Part shown: positions 42,897-51,217 of the stretch, piece by piece | Layout of the letters: each line of letters begins with the position of its first letter | Numbering within the stretch: position 1 is the first letter of the stretch | Assembly: GCF_001514235.1 (NCBI RefSeq) | Contig: NZ_KQ948925.1 | Span: 745,469 to 809,468, forward strand | Reading direction: 5' to 3' | Origin: Streptomyces caeruleatus | GTDB lineage: Bacteria; Actinomycetota; Actinomycetes; Streptomycetales; Streptomycetaceae | Length of the DNA stretch: 64,000 nucleotides | The notes under the pieces: generated by a model | What the model saw: the letters and a program-made list of their open reading frames with translations, nothing else | Told to the model about the DNA's origin: nothing | The model's database searches: none | Position numbers and translations under genes: made by a program

Positions 42897-42952
42897 AACC
42901 TACGGCTGCGTAACTTCCCACTGGGAGCTTCCTTCCCAGGCAGAGAAGGAAG
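42897..42952 (+). promoter_or_regulatory. plsC leader: palindrome and Shine-Dalgarno-sequestering hairpin
   Basis: First, a CTACG-GCTG-CGTA(A) imperfect palindrome (42897-42916), like lipid-gene operators seen in actinomycetes. Then CTTCCTTC (42928-42935) can pair with GAAGGAAG (42945-42952), which is the gene's own Shine-Dalgarno region. The first could be an operator, the second could limit translation. Confidence 0.45.
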
Positions 42953-42966
42953 GGTCCACTCCGTCC

Positions 42967-43695
42967 ATGGCAGAGCTTGTCTACCGTCCCGTCGTAGGTT
43001 TCGCCCAGGCGTTGTTCAAGGCGTGGGACCTCAAGATCGACTGCAAGGGATCGGAGAACATTCCACGCTCGGGCGGGGCTGTGCTGGTGAGCAACCACAT
43101 CAGCTACCTGGACTTCGTCTTCAACGGCCTGGCGGCGCTCCCGCAGAAGCGTCTCGTGCGCTTCATGGCGAAGGAGTCCGTGTTCCGGCACCGGATCTCC
43201 GGCCCGCTGATGCGCGGCATGAAGCACATCCCCGTGGACCGCGAGCAGGGTGAGGCGGCCTACGCCCACGCGCTGGACTCGCTGCGCTCCGGCGAGATCG
43301 TCGGCGTCTTCCCGGAGGCCACGATCTCGCAGTCGTTCACGCTGAAGAGCTTCAAGTCGGGCGCCGCCCGGCTGGCCCAGGAGGCCGGCGTGCCGCTGAT
43401 CCCGATGGCCGTGTGGGGCACGCAGCGGCTGTGGACCAAGGGCCACCCGCGCAACTTCAAGCGCAGCCACACCCCGATCACCATCCGGGTCGGCGAGGCG
43501 ATCGAGGCCTCCAAGGACAAGTACGCGGGTGCGATCACCCGGCAGCTGCGCGAGCGCGTCCAGGAACTGCTGGAGGCCGCGCAGCGCGCCTATCCCGTCC
43601 GCCCCAAGGACGCGCACGACACCTGGTGGATGCCGGCGCATCTGGGCGGGACCGCTCCTACACCGGAGCAGGTTCGCGAGGCCGAGGCCCGCTAG
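42967..43695 (+). CDS. 1-acyl-sn-glycerol-3-phosphate acyltransferase (PlsC-like)
   Basis: Predicted 242-residue lysophospholipid acyltransferase. The catalytic motif NHxxxxD is NHISYLD (H44, D49). Block III appears as FPEAT (115-119), with Ala in place of the usual Gly. Further blocks are FMAKESVFR and VPLIPMAVWGTQ. It adds an acyl group to lysophosphatidate or a related lipid at the membrane face. GAAGGAAGGG lies about 12 nt before the ATG, inside a possible hairpin. Confidence 0.92.
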   Translation: MAELVYRPVVGFAQALFKAWDLKIDCKGSENIPRSGGAVLVSNHISYLDFVFNGLAALPQKRLVRFMAKESVFRHRISGPLMRGMKHIPVDREQGEAAYAHALDSLRSGEIVGVFPEATISQSFTLKSFKSGAARLAQEAGVPLIPMAVWGTQRLWTKGHPRNFKRSHTPITIRVGEAIEASKDKYAGAITRQLRERVQELLEAAQRAYPVRPKDAHDTWWMPAHLGGTAPTPEQVREAEAR

Positions 43696-43822
43696 GCGCT
43701 CCGCTGAGGGGGGCCGGTGGGTAGTGCCGCGTTGTGTCGGTGGTCTTCTGCGGCGCCGTCGTGGCTTGTCGCGCCCACGCGGCGGAGCCGCATATCGATA
43801 CAGCCCCGCGCCTCTTAAGGGC
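43696..43822. repeat. Dispersed Streptomyces-type intergenic repeat, copy 1
   Basis: The block GCGCTCCGCTG, then TGCCGCGTTGTG, TCTGCGGC, GTCGTGGCT, CGCGCCCACGCGGCGGAGCC, then CCCCGCGC, then AGGGCG(T/C)TGCC is shared in order with a second copy at about 50441-50585. The right end of this copy reaches into the last codons of the B3/B4-domain gene. Confidence 0.85.
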
Positions 43823-44525
43823 GTTGCCGCACCGGCGTCGACGGGCGCACCTCGATCTGTGCTCCCGGGCTGAACTTCTCCAGTAGTTCCGCCAGCTCGG
43901 TCGCCGCCTGCTCGACTTCGGCCACCGGCATGGGTGCCATGCTCTCCAGCAGGAAGATGCCCGAGGTCGTCTCCTCGGTGAGCCGGGTGCGGGGGCCCTG
44001 GCGCCAGTTCCAGCGGCGGCAGGTGACGCCCGCGTCGTCGCGCCAGACGACCTCGCCCGCGTCGGGGTGCTCGACGGCCTCCTCGCCGCCGGCGACGGTC
44101 ACGAAATCCTCCTCGCCGGTGGCGCGTACCAGGCGCATCCCGCCCTCGATGCGGTCGATGTCCTCGCCGCCGACCGGGACGAGGTGGGCGACGCTGATGG
44201 CGTTGTAGACATCCACCAGCAGGTTGATCCGGGGCAGTCCCGCGTCCGTCAGGGCCCTCTTGGCGAGCGCCTCCGCGGAGTTGCGGGTCCTGGAGGGCTT
44301 CGAGCCGAACGCCGTGTAGACCTCACGCCAGGCCGCGATGTGCGGGTCCTCGTGCGGAGCGCGCCCCTCCAGGCGGACGGCGAGCCGACGCGCCGCGTCG
44401 TCGAGGAGCGCGGAACTCTCCTCGGTGCTCGGCCCGTTGACCAGACCGTGCGCCTCGACGGCCACGTGGGTGAAGCCGGGCGCCAGGGCGCGCACCTCGT
44501 CGGAGACGGTCAGCGAGAGAGTCAT
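43815..44525 (-). CDS. B3/B4-domain protein (PheRS beta-like)
   Basis: Predicted 236-residue protein with the B3/B4 domain found in the beta chain of phenylalanyl-tRNA synthetase. Recognisable parts are WREVYTAFGSKPSRTRNSAEAL, RINLLVDVYNAISVAHLVPVGGEDIDRI and the late ESMAPMPVAEVE end. Stand-alone B3/B4 proteins may edit mischarged tRNA or bind small molecules; this one is not assigned. The stop codon TAA lies inside the dispersed repeat. ATG at 44525 is chosen. Confidence 0.82.
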   Translation of the reverse strand: MTLSLTVSDEVRALAPGFTHVAVEAHGLVNGPSTEESSALLDDAARRLAVRLEGRAPHEDPHIAAWREVYTAFGSKPSRTRNSAEALAKRALTDAGLPRINLLVDVYNAISVAHLVPVGGEDIDRIEGGMRLVRATGEEDFVTVAGGEEAVEHPDAGEVVWRDDAGVTCRRWNWRQGPRTRLTEETTSGIFLLESMAPMPVAEVEQAATELAELLEKFSPGAQIEVRPSTPVRQRP

Positions 44526-44707
44526 GGTCCACCTTGCCTCGAGCATCAGAATGTGGTGCAGCATACCGGACTGCACAGTCCATCTCATTGGACGTCGAGT
44601 CGGGTGAGAAGAACGGCTGAACATCGCCGCAACCCTGTGCCCGGCCTACAACCCCTCCCCCGCCCCGCGGGTCTCGGCCACCGACCGCTCATCGACAAGG
44701 GGGAACC

Positions 44708-46084
44708 ATGAAGCATCGCCTGTTCGCAGCCGCGCTCGCCGGCTGTGCCCTGGCCGCGGTCGGGGCCGGGCCCGTGCACGCCACGTCCGACCAGTTGTGG
44801 ATCAGCGTCCCGTCCGAGACGGTGCTGCCCGTGCCGGCCGCCGGCGGTGGGGCGTCCGAGCGGACTCTCGATGTGCGGGTCACCCACGACAACACGGAGA
44901 ACGGGGTGCCGGCCGGACAGCTGACCGTCGACGTCAGCGAGATCGCCGCCTTCGCGCAGGTGTCGTGGCCCGCGAACTGCGCGCCCGAGTCGGCGGTCCG
45001 GGCGGTCCGGGCGGTCTGCGACTTCGCCGGGATGCCGGCCGGGACGGACAGCACGGCGGCCGCCCTGCTGGGACTTCGCGCGCTGCCGGACACGGAGCCC
45101 GACGCGTCCGGGTACGTGCGGTACTCGGCCGTCGCCGGGGAACTGACGGCCTACCCGGCGGAGACCATGGTCAGCCTGGGCGACGGGCCGGACCTCGGGC
45201 TCAGCCAGGCCGAGAATCAGCGGGGTCTCAGGCCCGGCACGAACACCCACGTGGGGGCGACGGTCGCCAACAACGGCAGCCGCGCCGTGGACCGTACGCT
45301 GGTGTCGCTGTACGCGTCCTACGGGCTGCGGTTCCAGGAGCGGAACTCCAACTGCGAGTACCGCGACCACGCCATCGGTACGTTCGCGCTCTGCGTGCTG
45401 GACGAGGCGGTGGCCCCGGGCGAGCGGTACGAGTTGACGAGCCCCCTGCGCGTGGGACGCCAGGCGCTGTACGAGCGGTTCGACCACTCCGTACTGCCGT
45501 ACTCGGACGCGGCACTGGAAGAGGCGCGCGGCGGGGAGACCTGGACCCCGGGCACGGGTCCCGAGCTGGATCTGCGTCCCGTGGCCTCACGGCAGGCCGC
45601 CGCCGGGGGCAAGGACCTCGATCTGTCGGACAACTACCGGTCCGTCAGCCTCGACGCCCGCAACACCGCCGATCTGAAGGTCACCGGCAGCAAGGTGCGC
45701 GGTGCCGCCGGGGACACCGTGACCGCGCGGGTCACTGTGACCAACCGGGGCCCGGCGTGGGTGGCGTCGCTGGGCGCGGGCGCGGCCGTCGCCACGGTGC
45801 GGTTCCAGGCACCGCAGGGCACGACGGTCGTCGGATGGCCGGAGGAGGAGTGCGCGGAGCAGTTGCCCTCGGAGGAGGGGCCGGCCGTCGCGACCTACTT
45901 CTGCCGGACGCCGATCCACCTGCGCGACAAGGCGTCGCACAGCTTCGACGTGCGGCTGCGGATCGACGAGGTGGTGCGCGGAGCACGCACCACCATCGAG
46001 ACCCTGAACGACGATCCTGAGCTCTCCATCAGGAAGTTCGACCCGAATCTGCGCAACAACAAGGCATGGATCGTCGTCAACTGA
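44708..46084 (+). CDS. Secreted protein of unknown function
   Basis: Predicted 458-residue exported protein with a clear signal peptide (MKHRLFAAALAGCALAAVGA, cut near HAT-SD). The mature chain has beta-rich repeats of the CARDB/DUF11 kind: GTNTHVGATVANNGSRAVDR and GDTVTARVTVTNRGPAWVAS are typical extracellular beta-sandwich starts. Several Cys occur in possible pairs. There is no membrane anchor, LPXTG motif or catalytic motif that I recognise, so it is likely released into the medium or wall. GGGGGAACC lies just before the ATG. Confidence 0.75.
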   Translation: MKHRLFAAALAGCALAAVGAGPVHATSDQLWISVPSETVLPVPAAGGGASERTLDVRVTHDNTENGVPAGQLTVDVSEIAAFAQVSWPANCAPESAVRAVRAVCDFAGMPAGTDSTAAALLGLRALPDTEPDASGYVRYSAVAGELTAYPAETMVSLGDGPDLGLSQAENQRGLRPGTNTHVGATVANNGSRAVDRTLVSLYASYGLRFQERNSNCEYRDHAIGTFALCVLDEAVAPGERYELTSPLRVGRQALYERFDHSVLPYSDAALEEARGGETWTPGTGPELDLRPVASRQAAAGGKDLDLSDNYRSVSLDARNTADLKVTGSKVRGAAGDTVTARVTVTNRGPAWVASLGAGAAVATVRFQAPQGTTVVGWPEEECAEQLPSEEGPAVATYFCRTPIHLRDKASHSFDVRLRIDEVVRGARTTIETLNDDPELSIRKFDPNLRNNKAWIVVN

Positions 46085-46097
46085 CGGACTCCTTCAG

Positions 46098-47168
46098 CTA
46101 GCGCGCCATCTCCTCCTTCAGCGCCGCCACGAAGGCGTCCACGTCGTCCTCGGTCGTGTCGAACGCGCACATCCAGCGCACGACACCGGCCGCCTCGTCC
46201 CAGAAGTAGAACCGGAACCGCTTCTGGAGCCGCTCGCTCACGTCGTGCGGGAGCTTGGCGAAGACGCCGTTGGCCTGCACGGGGTAGAGGATCTCCACCC
46301 CGTGCACGGCGCGCACGCCCTCGGCGAGGCGCTGGGCCATCTCGTTGGCGTGGCGGGCGTTGCGCAGCCACAGGTCCTTGGCGAGCAGGGCCTCCAACTG
46401 CACCGACACGAACCGCATCTTGGAGGCGAGCTGCATGGACAGCTTGCGCAGGTGCTTCATGTGGCTGACGGCGTCCTGGTTGAGGACGACGACCGCCTCG
46501 CCGAACAGGGCGCCGTTCTTCGTGCCGCCGAGGGAGAGGATGTCGACGCCGACCGCGTTGGTGAACGTCCGCATGGGGACGTTCAGGGAGGCGGCGGCGT
46601 TGGCTATGCGGGAGCCGTCCAGGTGCACCTTCATGCCGTGCGCGTGGGCGTGGTCGCAGATCGCGCGGATCTCGTCCGGTGTGTAGAGGGTGCCGAGCTC
46701 GGTGCTCTGGGTGATCGAGACGACCTGGGGCATCGCGCGGTGCTCGTCGTCCCAGCCGTACGCCTGCTTGTCGATCAGCTCGGGGGTGAGCTTGCCATCG
46801 GGCGTGGGCACGGTGAGCAGCTTGAGTCCGCCCATCCGCTCCGGGGCGCCGCCCTCGTCGACGTGGATGTGCGCGCTCTCGGCGCAGATCACCGCGCCCC
46901 AGCGGTCGGTGACCGCCTGGAGCGCGACGACGTTGGCGCCGGTGCCGTTGAAGACCGGGAAGGCCTCGGCGGTGGCGCCGAAGTGGCTGCGGACGATCCG
47001 CTGGAGGTTCTCGGTGTAGTCGTCCTCGCCGTACGCCACCTGGTGCCCGCCGTTGGCCAGGGCCAGGGCGGCGAGCACCTCCGGGTGGGCGCCGGCGTAG
47101 TTGTCACTGGCGAAGCCGCGGACGTCCGGGTCGTGGTGGCGACGGGCGTCGGTCTTCGGAGGGTTCAC
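46098..47168 (-). CDS. Low-specificity L-threonine aldolase
   Basis: Predicted 356-residue pyridoxal-phosphate enzyme that splits threonine to glycine and acetaldehyde, or related beta-hydroxy amino acids. The fold-type I features are FASDNYAGAHPEVLAAL, FNGTGANVVALQAV, IHVDEGGAPERM and the cofactor lysine in LSLGGTKNG. GTG at 47168 overlaps the stop of the SDR gene (GTGA) and has GAGAAG before it; an alternative GTG lies 18 nt further upstream at 47186. It is the third gene of a three-gene coupled operon. Confidence 0.92.
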   Translation of the reverse strand: MNPPKTDARRHHDPDVRGFASDNYAGAHPEVLAALALANGGHQVAYGEDDYTENLQRIVRSHFGATAEAFPVFNGTGANVVALQAVTDRWGAVICAESAHIHVDEGGAPERMGGLKLLTVPTPDGKLTPELIDKQAYGWDDEHRAMPQVVSITQSTELGTLYTPDEIRAICDHAHAHGMKVHLDGSRIANAAASLNVPMRTFTNAVGVDILSLGGTKNGALFGEAVVVLNQDAVSHMKHLRKLSMQLASKMRFVSVQLEALLAKDLWLRNARHANEMAQRLAEGVRAVHGVEILYPVQANGVFAKLPHDVSERLQKRFRFYFWDEAAGVVRWMCAFDTTEDDVDAFVAALKEEMAR

Positions 47169-47914
47169 GGCTTCTCGGTCAGCCACAGACGGTTTCCGTT
47201 CACTTCGGCGGCGGGCTTGTCCCAGACGTCGACGACGGCGTCGGCCAGGTCCTTGACGTCCGTGAAACCCGCGAACTTCGCGTTGGGGCGGTCGGCGCGC
47301 ATCGCGTCGTGCACCAGCGCCTTCACCACGAGGATGGCAGCCGCGGAGGTCAGCTCCTCGGCGCCCCCGGCCTTGCGGAAGGCGTCGGCCAGCGCGAGCG
47401 TCCAGGCCTCGGCGGCGGCCTTGGCGGCGGCGTACGAGGCGTTGCCCGCGGTCGGCTTCGTGGCGCCGGCGGCGCTGATCAGCAGATACCGGCCCCGGTC
47501 GCTGCGCTGGAGCGGCTCGAAGAAGGCGAGCGAGGTGTGCTGCACCGTGCGGATCAGCAGCAGTTCCAGGAAGTCCCAGTCGTCGAGGCTGGTCTTGATG
47601 AAGGTCTCGCTGCCGCGCCAGCCGCCGACGAGGTGGACCAGGCCGTCGACGCGCCCGAAGTCCTTCTCGATGTGGTCGGCCCAGTCCCGGGTGGACTGCA
47701 GGTCGAGCAGGTCGACGGGTTCGCCGGTGACGGTCGCGCCGCCGGACGCGTAGCGGGCCGCGTCGACGGCTTCCGCGAGCCGCTCGGGATCGTTGTCGGC
47801 GGCGGCGACGGTCGCCCCCGCCTCGGCCAGCCGCAGAAGCGCCGCCCGGCCCGCGGGTCCGCCCGCGCCGGCCACCGCGATCACCGCACCGCTGAGAGCT
47901 CCGTTCCCCGCCAT
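47165..47914 (-). CDS. SDR-family NAD(P)-dependent oxidoreductase
   Basis: Predicted 249-residue short-chain dehydrogenase. The cofactor motif is a variant GAGGPAGRAA (VIAVAGAGGPAG) and the catalytic YAAAK follows (ASYAAAKAAAEAW). The ATG at 47914 has a strong AGGAGG; an upstream GTG at 47959 overlaps the stop of the DUF6421 gene (GTGA) and is also possible, adding 15 residues. It overlaps the threonine aldolase gene by 4 nt. The three genes therefore belong to one operon. Confidence 0.88.
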   Translation of the reverse strand: MAGNGALSGAVIAVAGAGGPAGRAALLRLAEAGATVAAADNDPERLAEAVDAARYASGGATVTGEPVDLLDLQSTRDWADHIEKDFGRVDGLVHLVGGWRGSETFIKTSLDDWDFLELLLIRTVQHTSLAFFEPLQRSDRGRYLLISAAGATKPTAGNASYAAAKAAAEAWTLALADAFRKAGGAEELTSAAAILVVKALVHDAMRADRPNAKFAGFTDVKDLADAVVDVWDKPAAEVNGNRLWLTEKP

Positions 47915-47955
47915 GTTCTTCGCCTCCTGAGCAGTGTTCTGGGTACCGCGGTCGC

Positions 47956-49353
47956 TCACGCGGCGATCCGCTCGGCGCTGTCCGCGGTGATGCCCTTGGT
48001 GGAGGCGATCACGTTCTTCAGCTTCTTGGACAGGGCCTCATAGAACATGCTCAGCGGAAACTCGTCCGGAAGCACGTCATCGACGAGCTTGCGCGGCGGC
48101 TGGGTCAGGTCCAGGGCGTCCGGACCCTTGGCCCAGCGGGAGCCGGGGTGCGGAGCGAGGTAGGTGGAGACGAGCTCGTAGCCGGCGAACCAGTGGACGA
48201 GCTTCGGGCGGTCGATGCCCTCGCGGTACAGGTTCTCGATCTCGGCGCACAGCTGGTTGGTGACCTGCGGGGCGCGGTCCCAGTCGATGTGCAGCTTGTT
48301 GTCGGTCCAGCGGACGACGTCGTGCTTGTGCAGGTAGGCGAAGAGCAGCTGGCCGCCGAGGCCGTCGTAGTTGCGCACGCGCTCGCCGGTGACCGGGAAG
48401 CGGAACATGCGGTCGAACAGCACGGCGTACTGCACGTCACGGGCCTGCGGGACGCCGTCGGCCTGGAGCTTCACGGCCTCCTTGAAGGCGGTGAGGTCGC
48501 AGCGCAGCTCTTCGAGGCCGTACATCCAGAACGGCTGGCGCTGCTTGATCATGAACGGGTCGAACGGCAGGTCGCCGTGGCTGTGGGTGCGGTCGTGGAC
48601 CATGTCCCACAGGACGAAGGCCTCCTCGCAGCGCTTCTGGTCATGGACCATCGCGGCGATGTCCTCGGGCAGGTCGAGGCCCAGGATGTCGACCGCGGCG
48701 TCGCTCACCCGGCGGAAGCGGGCGGCCTCGCGGTCACAGAAGATGCCACCCCAGGTGAAGCGCTCCGGGGCCTGGCGCACGGCGATGGTCTCGGGGAAGA
48801 GCACGGCGGAGTTGGTGTCGTACCCGGCCGTGAAGTCCTCGAACTTGATGCCGCAGAACAGCGGGTTGTCGTAGCGGGTGCGCTCCAGCTCGGCCAGCCA
48901 GTCCGGCCAGACCATACGCAGCACGACCGCTTCGAGGTTGCGGTCGGGGTTGCCGTTCTGCGTGTACATCGCGAAGACGACCAGGTGCTGGAGGCCGTCG
49001 GCGCGGCTCGCGGCGGGCTGGAAGGCCAGCAGCGAGTCGAGGAAGTCGGGCACCTCGAAGCCGCCCTCGGCCCAGCGGAGCAGGTCCTTCACGAGCGCTT
49101 GGTGGTAGGCGGCGTCGTGCGGCAGCAGCGGGGAGAGCTCCTCCACGGCATCCACGACGCGCCGTACTGCGGCCTCGGCGTCCGCGCGCCCTGGCGCGCC
49201 CTCGGCCTCGAAGTCGATCGATCCGTCCTTGGACTGCCATGGCCGGATCTGCTCCACGGCATCCTTGAGCACCGGCCACGCCGGGTGCTCCACCACCCTG
49301 GCCGCCGGAGGAACCTGCTCCCCCGAAGCCGCCTGCACAAGAATTTCCGTCAT
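47956..49353 (-). CDS. DUF6421-family protein with zincin-like motif
   Basis: Predicted 465-residue soluble protein, recognised as DUF6421, without known function. Residues 253-257 are HDRTH and residues 282-286 are ELRCD, in DMVHDRTHSHGDLPFD and GLEELRCDLTAFKEA. An HxxxH pair followed by a Glu about 25 residues later is the metal-site layout of gluzincin metallopeptidases (HExxH...ExxxD), but here Asp replaces the Glu of HExxH. The rest is rich in Trp and charged residues. First gene of the operon with SDR and threonine aldolase. Promoter TTGCTG-16 nt-TATACG lies upstream (49418-49391). GGAGG precedes the ATG. Confidence 0.8.
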   Translation of the reverse strand: MTEILVQAASGEQVPPAARVVEHPAWPVLKDAVEQIRPWQSKDGSIDFEAEGAPGRADAEAAVRRVVDAVEELSPLLPHDAAYHQALVKDLLRWAEGGFEVPDFLDSLLAFQPAASRADGLQHLVVFAMYTQNGNPDRNLEAVVLRMVWPDWLAELERTRYDNPLFCGIKFEDFTAGYDTNSAVLFPETIAVRQAPERFTWGGIFCDREAARFRRVSDAAVDILGLDLPEDIAAMVHDQKRCEEAFVLWDMVHDRTHSHGDLPFDPFMIKQRQPFWMYGLEELRCDLTAFKEAVKLQADGVPQARDVQYAVLFDRMFRFPVTGERVRNYDGLGGQLLFAYLHKHDVVRWTDNKLHIDWDRAPQVTNQLCAEIENLYREGIDRPKLVHWFAGYELVSTYLAPHPGSRWAKGPDALDLTQPPRKLVDDVLPDEFPLSMFYEALSKKLKNVIASTKGITADSAERIAA

Positions 49354-49756
49354 GTCCCATCCTCCACGGGAGAACCTCGCGTAAGGAGACCGTATACACG
49401 CGACCTTTCTCCCAGCAAGAGGAGCCTCGGGAAATTATCCTGCACATCCCCATGGTCACCGCACTTTTTCCTGCCCGTCATCCGGACAGCGCATACTCCT
49501 GCCACGGCTGGGCATACGGGACGCCGGACAAGCCCGTCGAGCCGCCACGGTCGGTCAATCCGCGCGGGACTCGCCCACGCCAGGGTGACCACTTCGGGGC
49601 CCGCACTCCAGGTACGCCAAGTCCACTGGCGCAAACCCTGTGTACACGTGGGGTTCATCACGCGCCCGGGCCACTAGGCTGCGGATCTGCCGCGCGAACA
49701 CCCCGCTCCGGTTTGCGCGCGCGCCGAGCCGCCCGTCGACGGAAGCGAGTTGAACC
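49354..49756. other. Non-coding divergent region, about 400 nt
   Basis: No convincing gene. It holds the DUF6421 promoter on the minus strand (-35 TTGCTG at 49418-49413, -10 TATACG at 49396-49391, 16-nt spacer) and a possible plus-strand -10 box TAGGCT at 49675-49680 for the phosphodiesterase. A short GTGTACAC palindrome lies in the middle. No riboswitch or RNA gene is recognised. Confidence 0.6.
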
Positions 49757-50440
49757 TTGAACTTCCTTACCATCGGTCATCGCGGAGTGATGGGTGTCGA
49801 ACCCGAGAACACCCTCCGTTCCTTCGTCGCCGCCCAGCAGGCCGGCCTCGACGTCATCGAACTCGACCTCCACCTGAGCAAGGACGGCGCCCTCGTCGTC
49901 ATGCACGACACCGACGTGGACCGCACGACCGACGGCTCCGGCGCCATCGCCGACAAGACCCTCGCCGAGCTGCGCGCCCTGGACGCGGGCCGCGGCGAGC
50001 GCGTGCCCGTCTTCGAGGAAGTCCTGGACGCCGTGAAGTCACCGCTCCAGGCCGAGATCAAGGACGTCGCGGCGGCCAGGGCGCTGGCCGAGGTGATGAC
50101 CAGGCGAGATCTGGTGTCCCGGGTCGAGGTGTCCTCGTTCCACGACGACGCCGTGGCCGAGATCGCCCGACTGGTGCCCGGGGTACGGACCGCGCTGATC
50201 GCCAGCCGCTACGGCACCGACGTCGTGGACCGCGCCGTCGCGGTCGGCGCCGCGACCGTCTGCCTGAACATCCGCCGCCTCACCCTGGAGGTCGTGGAGC
50301 ACGCCCGCAAGGCGGACCTGAAGATCATCGGCTGGGTGGTCAACACCCAGGACCACCTGCGTCTCGTACGGGCTCTGGAACTGGACGGCGCGACGACCGA
50401 CTACCCGGAGATCAAGCGCACCGGCCGCTTCACAGCGTAG
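49757..50440 (+). CDS. Glycerophosphodiester phosphodiesterase
   Basis: Predicted 227-residue GDPD enzyme, hydrolysing glycerophosphodiesters to glycerol-3-phosphate and an alcohol. TIGHRGVMGVEPENTLRSF gives the HRG/ENT catalytic and metal residues, followed by IELDLHLSKDG and VVMHDTDVDRTT. No signal peptide, so cytoplasmic. TTG start at 49757 with GGAAGCGAG upstream. The stop is followed by the second dispersed repeat. Confidence 0.92.
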   Translation: MNFLTIGHRGVMGVEPENTLRSFVAAQQAGLDVIELDLHLSKDGALVVMHDTDVDRTTDGSGAIADKTLAELRALDAGRGERVPVFEEVLDAVKSPLQAEIKDVAAARALAEVMTRRDLVSRVEVSSFHDDAVAEIARLVPGVRTALIASRYGTDVVDRAVAVGAATVCLNIRRLTLEVVEHARKADLKIIGWVVNTQDHLRLVRALELDGATTDYPEIKRTGRFTA

Positions 50441-50585
50441 GCGCTCCGCTGGGCTGGGCTGGGCTGGGCCGGGAGTGGTGCCGCGTTGTGCCGTCGGTCG
50501 TCTGCGGCTTCGTCGTGGCTGGGCGCGCCCACGCGGCGGAGCCGCACATCCACAGCGCCCCGCGCCCCTCTAGGGCGCTGCCCAG
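50441..50585. repeat. Dispersed Streptomyces-type intergenic repeat, copy 2
   Basis: Same ordered blocks as at 43696-43822: GCGCTCCGCTG, TGCCGCGTTGTG, TCTGCGGC, TCGTCGTGGCTG, CGCGCCCACGCGGCGGAGCC and the closing GCGCCCC...AGGGCGCTGCC. It lies after the phosphodiesterase. This copy also has a GGGCT tandem run near its left end (50449-50470). Confidence 0.85.
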
Positions 50586-50595
50586 CCGCGCATGA

Positions 50596-51147
50596 TCACG
50601 CGAGGTCCTTGACCAGCAGCTCGAACTGCAGGTCGTCGCGCTGCGGGATGCCGAAGCGCTCGTCGCCGTACGGGAACGGGGTCATCCGTCCCGTACGGCG
50701 GTAGCCGCGCCGCTCGTACCAGGCGATCAGGTCGTCGCGTACGGAGATCACGGTCATGTGCATCTCCGTCGCGCCCCAGGTAGCGCGGGCCTGCCGCTCC
50801 GCCTCCGCGATGATGACCTTGCCGAGGCCGGAGCCCTGGAGGGCGGGGCTGACCGCGAACATCCCGAAGTAGGCGTGGGTACCGCGGTGTTCGAGCTGGC
50901 AGCAGGCGACGACCGTTCCGTCCCGCTCGACCGTGAGCAGCCGGCTGTCGGGCGACTTGATGACCTCCAGCACGCCCTCCGGGTCGGTCCGCTGGCCTTC
51001 GAGGATGTCCGCCTCGGTGGTCCACCCGGTCCGGCTGGAGTCTCCGCGGTAGGCGGACTCGATCAGCGCGACCAGCGAGTCCACGTCGGCGTCGGTGGCG
51101 TCGCGGAAGATGAGGCCGTCGGCGGTGGGGGTCGCGGCTGTGTCCAT
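50596..51147 (-). CDS. GNAT-family acetyltransferase
   Basis: Predicted 183-residue N-acetyltransferase-fold protein. The acetyl-CoA site is FGMFAVSPALQGSGLGKVII (the Q/RxxGxG/A motif QGSGLG), followed by YERRGYRRTGRMTPFPYGD at the end of the domain. Substrate unknown. ATG at 51147 with moderate Shine-Dalgarno. Divergent from a VOC gene whose start is 70 nt away. Confidence 0.88.
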   Translation of the reverse strand: MDTAATPTADGLIFRDATDADVDSLVALIESAYRGDSSRTGWTTEADILEGQRTDPEGVLEVIKSPDSRLLTVERDGTVVACCQLEHRGTHAYFGMFAVSPALQGSGLGKVIIAEAERQARATWGATEMHMTVISVRDDLIAWYERRGYRRTGRMTPFPYGDERFGIPQRDDLQFELLVKDLA

Positions 51148-51203
51148 GGGGTGCTTCTCCACTTCTCGGGCACGACTGGGCACCGCAGAGCGTAACGCGC
51201 CGC

Positions 51204-51209
51204 TAGGAT
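51204..51209 (+). promoter_or_regulatory. -10 box of a leaderless VOC gene
   Basis: TAGGAT lies 8 nt before the ATG at 51218, so the transcript should have no leader. The same TAGGAT spacing occurs at 56900-56905 before the HAD gene. Confidence 0.5.
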
Positions 51210-51217
51210 CCGGCTGC

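Noticed and set aside
49354..49756. A riboswitch or small RNA in the 400-nt divergent region
   Set aside because: I see promoters but no conserved fold or long stem that I could defend.
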